Source of the DNA: Candidatus Poribacteria bacterium
Lineage (GTDB): Bacteria; Poribacteria; WGA-4E; WGA-3G
Direction: 5' to 3'
Assembly: GCA_028821605.1 (NCBI GenBank)
Contig: JAPPFM010000053.1
Span: forward strand, 62,001-126,000
DNA length: 64,000 bases
The notes below the pieces were generated by a model. It did no database searches. It was not told the origin of the DNA and saw only the letters and a program-made list of their open reading frames with translations. Below are positions 9,254-17,822 of this stretch, one piece after another (position 1 is the first letter of the stretch; each line of letters opens with the position of its first letter). Position numbers and translations under genes: made by a program.

Positions 9254-9833
9254 CCAGGGAAAGGTGAGAGAACTCACACAGATGCTCCGCGTCGAGGAAG
9301 ATACCAAGCAGCAGATTGAAGTTATTTCCTTGGAAAGTTATCCAGATGCTCCAGAGGTGGTTGAGGATGGAAAAACGTATACAGAGAACGCAGCCAAAAA
9401 AGCATCCGTTATCGCTGAACATACGGCCCATCTCACCCTCGCTGATGATGCTGGATTGGAGGTAGACGCTCTCGACGGTGCACCGGGGGTCAATTCTAAA
9501 CGCTGGGCTGGTGAAGAGGCAACCGATGCTATCCGAATCGAGAAACTCCTTCAGGCACTTGAAGGTGTCACAGATAGACGTGCACGTTTCGTCGCTGTGA
9601 TCGCAGTCGTACATCCCGATTCCGCGCCTGAGACAGTTCTCGGTGTTTGTGAAGGACACATCAGGCACGCGCCTGTAGGAGAGAGCGGTTTCGGTTATGA
9701 TCCTGTGTTTGTGCCTGATGGTTACGATCAGACCTTCGCAGAATTGGGAGAAAAAATAAAAAACCAGATTAGTCACAGAGCAAAGGCGTTGGAACAAGCG
9801 ATTGTCTTGCTTCATCGCTATTCGCTGGAATAG
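9228..9833 (+). CDS. rdgB: XTP/dITP pyrophosphatase (RdgB/HAM1 family)
   Basis: 201 residues. Hydrolyses non-canonical purine NTPs (XTP, dITP, ITP) to monophosphates to keep them out of DNA and RNA. Diagnostic stretches: the N-terminal [22 protein letters not shown], the metal-binding [30 protein letters not shown] and the C-terminal [11 protein letters not shown]. The start at 9228 lies within the end of rph. Cytoplasmic housekeeping enzyme; assignment is secure. Confidence 0.96.
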   Translation: MKLVLATRNQGKVRELTQMLRVEEDTKQQIEVISLESYPDAPEVVEDGKTYTENAAKKASVIAEHTAHLTLADDAGLEVDALDGAPGVNSKRWAGEEATDAIRIEKLLQALEGVTDRRARFVAVIAVVHPDSAPETVLGVCEGHIRHAPVGESGFGYDPVFVPDGYDQTFAELGEKIKNQISHRAKALEQAIVLLHRYSLE

Positions 9834-9921
9834 TTGTTGGTCTTCGGTCTTCAGTTACAAGCGGTGTGGTGGTATTCCACAAGAACCCTCTTAACCGATA
9901 ACCAACAACCGATAACCATTA
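9832..9921. repeat. Intergenic dyad element, family A, copy 3
   Basis: Outer arms AGTTGTTGGTCTTCGGT and ACCGATAACCAACAACC are inverted repeats. The centre holds GAACCCTCTT, a string shared with other copies, and a GTGGTATTCCAC hairpin. It ends 16 nt before the efp start. Confidence 0.75.
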
Positions 9922-9937
9922 AAAAATAGAGGAGAAA

Positions 9938-10495
9938 ATGGCAGCACTTAACGATTTACGAAACGGGTTGGTCATCCGACTCAATGATACTATTTACACC
10001 ATAGTCAGTTGTGAGCATGTTAAGCCGGGGAAAGGCGGTGCCTTCGCACGAACAAAAATCAAACGTGTTTCCGACGGTGCCGTTTTGGACAGGACGTTTC
10101 GTGCCAACGAAAACGTCGAAACCGTTAGGCTCATGGATCACCAGATGCAGTATATGTACCGAGAGAGTGATGTACTGTGGTTTATGGACAATGAAACATT
10201 TGAACAATATACACTCCCTGTAAATCTTATTGGAGAGGACCTGAAATTCCTAAAGGAGGGTGAAACTGTCACCGTCAAAATGGAAGGGGCAGTACCACTT
10301 GCGGTTGAACTTCCGAACTTCGTTGAACTTCAAATCGTTGAGACCGATCCCGGGTTACGGGGTGACACTGTCAGCGGCGGTTCAAAACGTGCTACACTTG
10401 AGACAGGTGGCGTTGTTAACGTTCCTTTGTTTGTTCAGAATCAAACGCGTATCAAAGTTGACACACGCACCGGAAAATATGTAGAAAGGATATAG
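9938..10495 (+). CDS. efp: Translation elongation factor P
   Basis: 185 residues, the standard length. Three beta-barrel domains (KOW-like, OB, C-terminal OB). The tip loop VKPGKGGAFART carries the lysine that is modified or acts at the peptidyl transferase centre (about residue 32). The C-terminal signature is present as TGGVVNVPLFVQNQTRIKVDTRTGKYVERI. It relieves ribosome stalling at polyproline. An AGAGGAG ribosome site sits 6-7 nt before the ATG. It is followed by accB-accC, a widespread order. Confidence 0.97.
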   Translation: MAALNDLRNGLVIRLNDTIYTIVSCEHVKPGKGGAFARTKIKRVSDGAVLDRTFRANENVETVRLMDHQMQYMYRESDVLWFMDNETFEQYTLPVNLIGEDLKFLKEGETVTVKMEGAVPLAVELPNFVELQIVETDPGLRGDTVSGGSKRATLETGGVVNVPLFVQNQTRIKVDTRTGKYVERI

Positions 10496-10582
10496 TAGTT
10501 ATCAGTAACCAGTTACGAGTTACCAGTTAAAAGAAAACACCTTCTTAACTGGCTACTGGTAACTGGTAACTCGAAACTACTA
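10494..10582. repeat. Intergenic dyad element, family A, copy 4
   Basis: A near-complete hairpin: the left arm contains AGTTACGAGTTACCAGTTAA, the right arm TTAACTGGCTACTGGTAACT, around a short AAAGAAAACACC loop. It fills the whole efp-accB gap and would form a long stem in the transcript. Confidence 0.8.
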
Positions 10583-10591
10583 AAAACAGAA

Positions 10592-11110
10592 ATGCGTCAA
10601 AACAAATCCAAGGATAAACCGCAATCCGCGGAACAGGACTACAGTGAGGCTATAGAGATTGTTGAACGGTTGGCAGAAGTCCTCGACCGTACTGGTCTCA
10701 CAGAGGTCCGTATCCGGGACAACGAATTTGAGGTGCAAGTTTCTCGACACCGGAGCAGTCCAGGTGGATATGAGCAGCCGCCGCTGCAACCGGTAGAAAC
10801 AGGTATCGCGGTGGGGACACCGCAGCTGCCTGTAAAAAATGCAAATGTGGAGGCAGGTGTGCAGGCGGATAATGGATTCATCAGTGCCCCAATGCCCTCA
10901 CGCTTCTATCGTTCTCCTGCACCTGATGAACCGCCCTTCGTGGATGTCGGAGATGTGGTTGCCACGGGTGAACCTGTTGCTGTTCTCGAAGTCATGAAGA
11001 CTTACAATCCAGTGGAAGCACCATTTAACTGCGAGATATTAGAGATTCTCGCTGAAGATGGCGAAGCGGTTGAATATGGACAGCACCTGTTCCGAATAAA
11101 GCAAACATAG
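10592..11110 (+). CDS. accB: Acetyl-CoA carboxylase biotin carboxyl carrier protein
   Basis: 172 residues. An N-terminal helical region (SEAIEIVERLAEVLDRTGLTEVRI) leads through a Pro/Val-rich linker to a C-terminal biotinyl domain. The biotinylation motif reads EVMKTYNPVEAPF instead of the usual EAMKM; the acceptor Lys is in place, Ala is replaced by Val and the second Met by Thr. It carries biotin between AccC (next gene) and the carboxyltransferase. Adjacent accC makes the assignment secure. Confidence 0.94.
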   Translation: MRQNKSKDKPQSAEQDYSEAIEIVERLAEVLDRTGLTEVRIRDNEFEVQVSRHRSSPGGYEQPPLQPVETGIAVGTPQLPVKNANVEAGVQADNGFISAPMPSRFYRSPAPDEPPFVDVGDVVATGEPVAVLEVMKTYNPVEAPFNCEILEILAEDGEAVEYGQHLFRIKQT

Positions 11111-11111
11111 G

Positions 11112-11242
11112 AATAGCTGTCAGCAGTCAGCGGTCGGTTTCCATCAGCGAGAGGGCATTGTGGCGGACAAAACTGTTTCGCAGTGAGAATAACTGCCCCA
11201 CGTTCTACTGACAGCCGATAGCCGATAGCCGATAGCCAATAA
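11112..11242. repeat. Intergenic dyad element, family A, copy 5
   Basis: The left end is ATAGCTGTCAGCAGTCAGCGG; the right end is CTGACAGCCGATAGCC with two further GATAGCC copies. The middle holds GTTTCGCAGTGAGAATAACTGCC. It fills the accB-accC gap. Confidence 0.7.
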
Positions 11243-11247
11243 AGAAC

Positions 11248-12606
11248 ATGATGAAAAAGATACTGATAGCAAATCGTGGTGAAATCGCTGTCCGCATCAT
11301 CCGTGCATGTAAAGACATGGGGATTAAAACGGTAGCGATTTACTCAACCGCTGACGAAGAGGCACTGCACGTTAAATACGCTGACGAGAAATACTGCATC
11401 GGTCCGCCACCCTCAACAGCAAGTTATCTTAAATACTCAAGTATTATCACTGTCGCGGATTATGCGAATGTCAACGCGATCCATCCCGGAGCAGGCTTCC
11501 TCGCTGAGGATGCACAGTTTGCGGAGATGTGTGAGGCGCACGAAATAAAGTTCATTGGACCCTCTGTTACAGACATCCAGACGATGGGCGATAAGGTGAA
11601 GGCACGCGAGACTGTATCGAAGGCTGGCTTGAAGCTTGTGCCCGGTAGCCAGAGTGGTAAACGCAGAAACAGCAAAAAAGCGACAGTTGAAACCGCTGAG
11701 GATGCTGCAGAGCTCGCTGAGAAAATCGGTTATCCTGTTGGAATTAAAGCCGTAGCAGGTGGTGGTGGTCGTGGTATCCGAATCGCGGAGAACCGCCCGA
11801 GTCTTTTTAATCTTTTTCACACCGCAAAAGCGGAGGGTGAAGCAGCGTTTGGCAACGGTGATGTCTACATTGAAAAATGGATTGAAGAAGCGCGACATAT
11901 TGAAGTCCAAATTCTGGGAGATACCCACGGCAACCTTGTCCATTTAGGTGAACGTGAATGCTCTATCCAACGTAAACAGCAGAAACTTTTGGAAGAAGCA
12001 CCCGCTGCCTCAATTTCACCTAAACTTCGTTCTGATATCTGTAAAGCCGCCGCGAAAGCCGCAAAATCAATCGGTTACACGAATGCTGGAACCATTGAAT
12101 TCGTTGTCGATAAGGATGAGAATTTCTATTTCCTTGAAATGAATACTCGGATTCAAGTTGAGCACACTATTACTGAGAGTATCACCGGTATTGATCTCAT
12201 TAAAGAGCAGATCCGACTCGCGATGGGCGATGAACTCGGATACAATCAATCTGATGTTCAGATCCAAGGGCATGCTATTGAATGCAGGATTAATGCTGAG
12301 GACCCAGCAAACAACTTCATGCCTTCACCGGGACTCGTCACAACCTACGATCCTCCGGGCGGCATTGGCATCCGGCTTGATGGATATATCTACACCGGCT
12401 ATACCGTTCCTTCGCACTACGACTCACTCGTGGCGAAACTCATCGCAACTGGTCGGGATCGGGATGAGGCGATTGCACGGTTGAAACGCGCATTGTCTGA
12501 GTTCAAAATTGAGGGTATAAAGACTACAATTCCGCTTTATCAGGATATTCTCGACGATGACCGCTTTCTCGGTAGAGCAGTTTTTACGAATTTCTTAGAA
12601 ACATGA
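11248..12606 (+). CDS. accC: Acetyl-CoA carboxylase biotin carboxylase subunit
   Basis: 452 residues (family about 445-450). ATP-grasp enzyme that carboxylates biotin on AccB. Visible: the N-terminal KKILIANRGEIAVRIIRACK, the glycine-rich ATP loop VAGGGGRGIRIAEN (about residues 169-182), HIEVQILGD, the catalytic region FLEMNTRIQVEHTITE and the C-terminal biotin carboxylase domain (HAIECRINAEDP). A second ATG lies at 11251. Its TGA overlaps the ATG of the following FG-GAP gene (ATGA). Confidence 0.97.
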   Translation: MMKKILIANRGEIAVRIIRACKDMGIKTVAIYSTADEEALHVKYADEKYCIGPPPSTASYLKYSSIITVADYANVNAIHPGAGFLAEDAQFAEMCEAHEIKFIGPSVTDIQTMGDKVKARETVSKAGLKLVPGSQSGKRRNSKKATVETAEDAAELAEKIGYPVGIKAVAGGGGRGIRIAENRPSLFNLFHTAKAEGEAAFGNGDVYIEKWIEEARHIEVQILGDTHGNLVHLGERECSIQRKQQKLLEEAPAASISPKLRSDICKAAAKAAKSIGYTNAGTIEFVVDKDENFYFLEMNTRIQVEHTITESITGIDLIKEQIRLAMGDELGYNQSDVQIQGHAIECRINAEDPANNFMPSPGLVTTYDPPGGIGIRLDGYIYTGYTVPSHYDSLVAKLIATGRDRDEAIARLKRALSEFKIEGIKTTIPLYQDILDDDRFLGRAVFTNFLET

Positions 12607-14399
12607 AAAATAGTCATCAAGAATGGCAGTCAGGGCGATTTTCTTTCAGAAAATCTTTCGGCAGTCAGCAGTCGGCAAAGAGTGTAAAAGAAAACCTACT
12701 TCTCTTTGCCGAAAGCCGAAAGCCGATAGCCATTCTCGCGTTTGCAATCTCTATGCTAACAGCTATGACGCTAAACGCGGTTACCTTTACGGATGTCACC
12801 AACGAAGCCGGTATCGATTTCCAGCATTCAAGCGGAACCCGTTCCAGTCTACTTCCAGAGGACATGGGATCTGGCGCAGGTTTCGCCGATATAGACAACG
12901 ACGGGGACATTGACCTCTATATTGTCAATACCCCCGGTCCCTTCACACAAGATGGCGGTGGTAATAAAGGAAACGCCAATGCGTTATATCGTAACAACGG
13001 TGATGGCACGTTTACGGACATCACGCGTCCTGCAGGTGTTGGGCATCAAGGATACGGCATGGGGTGTGTTTTCGCCGATTACGACGCGGATGCCGACCTT
13101 GACCTTTACTTAACCAATTATGGCGCGAACGTGCTCTATCGAAACAACGGGGATAGCACCTTTACCGATGTGACGGAGATAGCCGGTGTCAATTGTGAAT
13201 TGTGGAGTACCGGTGCTGCCTTCGCGGATGTGGACGGGGACACCGACCTCGATCTCTACGTTTGCAACTATGTCACCTACGATTTGGAACAGCTGGAACA
13301 GATGAAGGAGGAATCGGTACAATCTGGAAAACCGGTGCCGAGTGCGCTGAATCCACATGTTTTTGAACCTCAAGATAACGTTTTTTATCGGAACAACGGA
13401 GATGGCACCTTTACCGATGCAACCGCTGCGGTAGGAGTAGCGGCGACAGGTGGTAGAAGCATGCAAGCCGTCTTTAGCGACTTTGATAATGATAACGATC
13501 TGGACCTCTATGTTGCGAATGATACCTCTACGAACCATGTCTATCGCAACAATGGTGACGGGACGTTTGCCGATGTTAGCGATGAATCGTGGGCAGCGGA
13601 TTTTCGAGGTTCTATGGGACTCACTGCCGGTGATTATGATGCTGATGGCGATATTGACCTCTTTATGAGTCACTGGGTTGACGAGGAAAACGCACTCTAC
13701 AGAAATTTGTTCAAGGAGGATGGAATCGCTGAACGCATCAGGTTTGTGGATGAATCCTATACGGCGATGCTTGCTGAAGAGAGTATCAAGCAGATTGGAT
13801 GGGGGACCGCTCTCTTTGACTACGACAACGATGGGGATTTGGATATCTTTGTGACGAATGGCAGCACTTTTCAGGAGCTCAGACGACCAGAGGTGCTTAT
13901 CCCTCAACCTGATGCGTTGTTCCGAAACGATGGGGATGGGGTGTTTACCGATGTTAGTGAGAACTCGGGAATTGCCGCACTCCCTCTCCGAGTTGGTCGC
14001 GGGGCAACCTTTGGCGACTATGACAACGATGGCGATGTTGATATTTTCATCGTCAATAACCACGCACCACCAACCCTGTTACGCAATGAGGGAATTGTAG
14101 GGGCGAGGTTACCTCGCCCTTACACAGGGCGCAACAATTGGCTGCATGTCAAACTGATCGGAACAGGCGCGAACCGAGATGCTATCGGCGCAAAAATCCA
14201 AGTGAAAACGGCAGATCAGACGCAGATACGGGAAATTTATGCCGGTGATAGCTACATGTCTTTTAACAGTCTCGTCGCTGAATTCGGCGTAGGGAACGCC
14301 TCCCGTATTGAGACGTTACAGATTACTTGGCAGAATGGAGAAACGCAAACACGCCATAATATACCTGTAAATCAGCGAATCCAGATAAGGCAAGAATAG
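12603..14399 (+). CDS. FG-GAP/VCBS repeat protein with ASPIC-UnbV C-terminus (CRTAC1-like)
   Basis: 598 residues if the ATG overlapping the accC stop is used. Residues about 8-45 are encoded by a family A repeat (GAATGGC...GCCATTC arms), after which a hydrophobic segment (IAILAFAISMLTAMTLNA) acts as a signal peptide; a later ATG at 12753 seems too late to keep it whole. Then follow at least six FG-GAP-like Ca-binding blades (DYDNDGDLDIFVTN type, LYRNNGDGTFTDVT) and the UnbV domain (about 515-595, GANRDAIGAKI, ITWQNGETQT). A 27-nt palindrome at 14097 adds an in-frame segment VGARLPRPY. Secreted or surface; ligand unknown. Confidence 0.88.
   Translation: MKNSHQEWQSGRFSFRKSFGSQQSAKSVKENLLLFAESRKPIAILAFAISMLTAMTLNAVTFTDVTNEAGIDFQHSSGTRSSLLPEDMGSGAGFADIDNDGDIDLYIVNTPGPFTQDGGGNKGNANALYRNNGDGTFTDITRPAGVGHQGYGMGCVFADYDADADLDLYLTNYGANVLYRNNGDSTFTDVTEIAGVNCELWSTGAAFADVDGDTDLDLYVCNYVTYDLEQLEQMKEESVQSGKPVPSALNPHVFEPQDNVFYRNNGDGTFTDATAAVGVAATGGRSMQAVFSDFDNDNDLDLYVANDTSTNHVYRNNGDGTFADVSDESWAADFRGSMGLTAGDYDADGDIDLFMSHWVDEENALYRNLFKEDGIAERIRFVDESYTAMLAEESIKQIGWGTALFDYDNDGDLDIFVTNGSTFQELRRPEVLIPQPDALFRNDGDGVFTDVSENSGIAALPLRVGRGATFGDYDNDGDVDIFIVNNHAPPTLLRNEGIVGARLPRPYTGRNNWLHVKLIGTGANRDAIGAKIQVKTADQTQIREIYAGDSYMSFNSLVAEFGVGNASRIETLQITWQNGETQTRHNIPVNQRIQIRQE
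12621..12736. repeat. Family A dyad inside the 5' coding region of the UnbV gene
   Basis: Outer arms GAATGGC/GCCATTC, inner arms CGGCAAAGAG/CTCTTTGCCG, and a GATTTTC/GAAAATC hairpin (12637-12653). It lies within the reading frame that starts at 12603 and is read through without a stop. Confidence 0.75.
14097..14123. repeat. Family B palindrome inserted in frame in the UnbV gene
   Basis: GTAGGGGCGAGGT and ACCTCGCCCTTAC are 13-nt arms with one mismatch around a single T. It encodes part of GIVGARLPRPYTGR, an extension absent from the equivalent position of the two UnbV paralogues at 24601 and 43161. Confidence 0.8.
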
Positions 14400-14538
14400 C
14401 CATCAGCAATCAGCCGTCGGCTATCAGCAAGAATAGCAAGGAGGCAGTCGGGGCGTTCACTTCGTTCACTTTCAGCAGTCAGCAAAGATCATAGAAGAAA
14501 ACCCTCTTCTCTTTGCCGATAGCCGATAGCCGACAGCC
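14397..14538. repeat. Intergenic dyad element, family A, copy 7
   Basis: Left part TAGCCATCAGCAATCAGCCGTCGGCTATCAGC, split by a CAGTCGGGGCGTTCACTTCG segment; the right part has AAAACCCTCTTCTCTTTGCC followed by GATAGCCGATAGCCGACAGCC. Ends 8 nt before the next ATG. Confidence 0.7.
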
Positions 14539-14546
14539 AGTAAAAA

Positions 14547-15941
14547 ATGAACACTCGTTTCTATCTATTCATTTCTATATTTTTAATTCTACTCGCATGC
14601 GGTGGAGATCCTACCCTTGAGCGCGGCAAAGCGTTTCTTGAAACAGGCGACACGACTGCTGCCATTCAGCAGTTTGAAGCGGCAATTAAGCAGAACCCTT
14701 CCAATGCCGAGGCTTACTATCAGCTCGGTTTGGTGTATGAAAGGTTAGAGGATGCGACACAAGCGAGTGATGCCTTCAGAAGTGCAGCGAGGTTGGCACC
14801 GAAACGTGCAGAAATCACCTTGGCACTCGGGCGCGTTTATTGGCACCATAATGACCGTTCCCTTGCGCTTGTTCAGTTTCAAAATCTGCTAAGGGGTTCT
14901 CCGAAAAAAGAAGTCCTCCTTCAATTGGCAGGACTCACCGGTGATGCCTACCAGGTCCAACGTCTCCGCACCGAAGGCAGCGACGATTACGAGCAGACCT
15001 TCACCGAAAAAGGGAATATGATGACGTTTACTGCCAAGTACACGGACGATTATAGTCCCGCAATCTCGCCTGATGGGAAATGGCTCGCGTTCGCCTCCAA
15101 TCGCCTTCAGAACACCGAATTGTATCTCATGGATCTCACGACGCGTTCACTCCACCAACTCACGCATACCGAGGAACTTGATGAATATATGCCCGCTTTT
15201 TCTCCAGATGGGAAGTCAATTGCCTTTGTTACAGAACGCACGCGCGGTGGTATGATGCTCCCGCCTGTTCAAGCGAGCGGCTCTGATCCCAAGAGTGCGA
15301 CGATCTATCTCATGGACGTTGATGGGAAAAACCAGCGTCCATTGATTGATATAGAGGGGGCACAACGTGCGCCTGTCTTTTCACCTGACGGGCAAAAGAT
15401 CGCCTTTGAATCCAAGGCACCTGTGCAAGAGACAGGTGGTGGTCCGGGAAGCACAGAAAATAATGATACTTTAGAAATCTACGTCATTCATATTGATGGC
15501 ACAAACAGGAAGCAGCTGACACATAACGATGTAGACGACGGACATCCAACGTGGGAACCCAATGGAAAGCAGATCGCCTTCACCGCAATGGTGGGAGACA
15601 TCTACCAGATTTTCAGCGTCAACGCAGCAGGTGGCACGGCGAAGCAATTAACATTTACGAACGCAAGTCATTATCATCCGACTTTCAGTCCGGATGGCAA
15701 GCGAATTATCTATGTCTCAAACGCGCATAACCATTATACGCTCTGGATGATGAACGCCGATGGCGCAAATAAAACGCAGCTGACCAACCACGTCGGTGCC
15801 CATTTTGAACCGAGTCTCTCACGAGATGGGAAGAGACTTGTATTTAGTTCCGACCGATCGGACCACATGCGGATCTATCTCATGGATTTGACACGACCTG
15901 TCCAACAAGAAGAATTGAAAGCGAGATTGGCAGGCTTGTAG
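14547..15941 (+). CDS. Lipoprotein with TPR and TolB-type (PD40) propeller
   Basis: 464 residues. A lipoprotein signal peptide ends in the lipobox LLAC (Cys at about residue 18), so the protein is membrane-anchored. Residues about 25-140 hold three TPR units (AEAYYQLGLVYERLEDATQASDAF). From about 165 a six-bladed propeller of PD40 repeats runs to the end, with recurring SPDGKWLAFASNR, SPDGKSIAFVTER, SPDGKRIIYVSNA and SRDGKRLVFSSDR. The TolB-like fold suggests protein or ligand binding at the envelope; no catalytic motif is seen. Confidence 0.88.
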   Translation: MNTRFYLFISIFLILLACGGDPTLERGKAFLETGDTTAAIQQFEAAIKQNPSNAEAYYQLGLVYERLEDATQASDAFRSAARLAPKRAEITLALGRVYWHHNDRSLALVQFQNLLRGSPKKEVLLQLAGLTGDAYQVQRLRTEGSDDYEQTFTEKGNMMTFTAKYTDDYSPAISPDGKWLAFASNRLQNTELYLMDLTTRSLHQLTHTEELDEYMPAFSPDGKSIAFVTERTRGGMMLPPVQASGSDPKSATIYLMDVDGKNQRPLIDIEGAQRAPVFSPDGQKIAFESKAPVQETGGGPGSTENNDTLEIYVIHIDGTNRKQLTHNDVDDGHPTWEPNGKQIAFTAMVGDIYQIFSVNAAGGTAKQLTFTNASHYHPTFSPDGKRIIYVSNAHNHYTLWMMNADGANKTQLTNHVGAHFEPSLSRDGKRLVFSSDRSDHMRIYLMDLTRPVQQEELKARLAGL

Positions 15942-16261
15942 TTTATGCAGTAGTAGACACACGCCGTCATGCCGTAAACACCGATTTCCCGATCGCTACC
16001 TCGTCCTACCGAACGCTGACTGCTAACCTATTCTATTTGTATTCTCCGCAAAAGTGTGTTTTAATTATAGTAGGATGGACACACAACTCACCTATTCAAG
16101 AATATCGGAAGGCTGGAAGAAATTTACTCCCCTTCGCCCACCCGCTTTCGGTTGAATAGAGGGATGGAAGGAACAGGGACTGGCAAATCACCTTCTACGC
16201 TTCACCCTTCCTATTTTCCGCTGTGCCTGACATTAAACACACCGAAACGGAGACAACACCC
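15942..16261. other. 320-nt gap without a gene
   Basis: No open frame looks coding. It has an AT-rich patch around 16055-16075 (TTTTAATTATAGTAGG) that could contain a promoter, though no well-spaced -35 box is present. The segment from 16110 to 16210 is rich in GGAAGG and CCTTCC strings and may be a decayed copy of the family D element of 25.5 and 27.0 kb. Confidence 0.4.
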
Positions 16262-17773
16262 ATGAAACAATACATTCAAACCACACTTCTTGTACCTGTT
16301 ATTTCGATGATACTCACTGCTTTTGTAGCGAATGCAGATACCTCCAAAACCACGACTTCGGAAGTTGTGTATCGTTATTACTATCGCGAAAATATTTTTA
16401 CCAAAAGGTATCACCGTTTTTTCCCTAATCCAGCACCTGAAGACCTCTATTACTATACCCGGATGGATGCCCTCGCAAATGTTGATGACACATCCGAAAA
16501 AGAGAGCATTGCTCTTATCGTTATCGATAGGAAACACGGTGCAGACTACGGCAACTGGCACCAAGCGTTTCTCCTTATTACGGACATCAAGACAAGGAAA
16601 CCCGAGAAAAAAGCCTTATTCAAACTTTTTGATACGGGAACTTATGTGTCGGAGGTCCCAGCAGCGAAAGCGATTGCACTTCATAATCCTCCATTCGTTT
16701 TCACTGAACCGATCAATCTCTCCTTTAGACTCGTGGATTTGACGGGTGATGGCACTTTAGACGTTTGGGTGGAATCTGCCCATGGGGTTGCGCTCATCTC
16801 TTTTGAGAACGGTGAATTCAGGGAAGTCTTCAGAAACTACACTCTTACGAGAGAGAAATTTACAGAAACCCCTGATGAATACCACCTTTACGATAATCTG
16901 GCTTCCCGTGAGGGGCGGACGTATCATCGTTTTTTGGGTGTCCCACCACCCGAAGGACTCAGTTACACGACCGTGAAGAAAGCCATTGTAAATATCGATG
17001 ACACATCCGAAAAAGAGACCATTGTTCTAATGATTGCTAATGAAGGAGATGAATGGAACCAAGCGTTTCTCCTCATTACTGATACACAAGCAGGCGAGTT
17101 TCCTAAGCAAAAAGAGTTATTCAAACTTTTCGATGGTGGTATGTATCATATTGATGTGCCTGGGAAAACCATTGAATTTCAGAGTGCCCCCTTCGTCTTT
17201 CGGGAACGGTTCAGTAGGGTCACTTGGGATTTTATCAATGCTACTCACTTTAGACTCGTGGATCTGACGGGCGATGGCACTTTAGACATCTGGGTGAAAT
17301 GTGCCTACGGTGTTGCTGTGATTTCTTTCCAAAACGGTGAATTCAAGGCAGTCTGCGGTGCCTATAGTTCTACCAGAAGGGAGGACCCGATAGAATACGT
17401 TGACTTGGATAACGATGGCATCTACGAAATCAGGATTCCCGACAGAATATCTATCAGCGGTGGTGGTGCTCGCGCGTCGTATCCGGAATGGATGAGCCTT
17501 TACAAGTGGGATGGGAACACCTACGTCTTGGATAATGAAAGATTCTATGCCGAGAATGACGAGTTCCTCATTGGGTTATTGAAACTTTATAATCATGTGT
17601 TGATGCGATATGGAAGATTTGACGAATATGGCTTCTACATAGGACTGGTATTCTACTATCGAGGCGACATTCCAATGGCGCGTAAGTATCTACAATGGAT
17701 CGCCGAACATGCCGAGAACGATAGTTATATCCAAGCCGCAGAAGACCTCCTAAAAAAACTGTCACCCCAATGA
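16262..17773 (+). CDS. Secreted tandem-module protein, paralogue 1 (two modules)
   Basis: 503 residues from ATG 16262, chosen for the GGAG ribosome site and the signal peptide (TTLLVPVISMILTAFVANA). It contains two copies of a roughly 190-residue module: YHRF-hydrophobic-P-E-LYY, then (N/D)VDDTSEKE, QAFLLITD, KKALFKLFDTGTY, FRLVDLTGDGTLDVWVES and ALISFENGEF. A C-terminal region follows (YVDLDNDGIYEI, MSLYKWDGNTYVLDNERFYAEND, FYIGLVFYYRGD, YIQAAEDLLKKL). The DxTGDGTLDxW loops resemble Ca-binding FG-GAP/EF-like turns. I do not recognise a named family. First of three adjacent paralogues. Confidence 0.8.
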   Translation: MKQYIQTTLLVPVISMILTAFVANADTSKTTTSEVVYRYYYRENIFTKRYHRFFPNPAPEDLYYYTRMDALANVDDTSEKESIALIVIDRKHGADYGNWHQAFLLITDIKTRKPEKKALFKLFDTGTYVSEVPAAKAIALHNPPFVFTEPINLSFRLVDLTGDGTLDVWVESAHGVALISFENGEFREVFRNYTLTREKFTETPDEYHLYDNLASREGRTYHRFLGVPPPEGLSYTTVKKAIVNIDDTSEKETIVLMIANEGDEWNQAFLLITDTQAGEFPKQKELFKLFDGGMYHIDVPGKTIEFQSAPFVFRERFSRVTWDFINATHFRLVDLTGDGTLDIWVKCAYGVAVISFQNGEFKAVCGAYSSTRREDPIEYVDLDNDGIYEIRIPDRISISGGGARASYPEWMSLYKWDGNTYVLDNERFYAENDEFLIGLLKLYNHVLMRYGRFDEYGFYIGLVFYYRGDIPMARKYLQWIAEHAENDSYIQAAEDLLKKLSPQ

Positions 17774-17822
17774 AGATGAAAAACGGTCCGTCATCAGACA
17801 GACCGAACCGGAGATAAAAAAC

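Noticed and set aside
13110-14063. Long minus-strand open frame of about 317 codons
   Set aside because: It is antisense to repeated FG-GAP blades; the Asp/Asn/Gly-rich codons leave the opposite strand open. No ribosome site or family match.
16105-16210. Intact family D palindrome upstream of the first tandem-module gene
   Set aside because: GGAAGG and CCTTCC strings are present but arms do not pair convincingly; only noted as a possible decayed copy.
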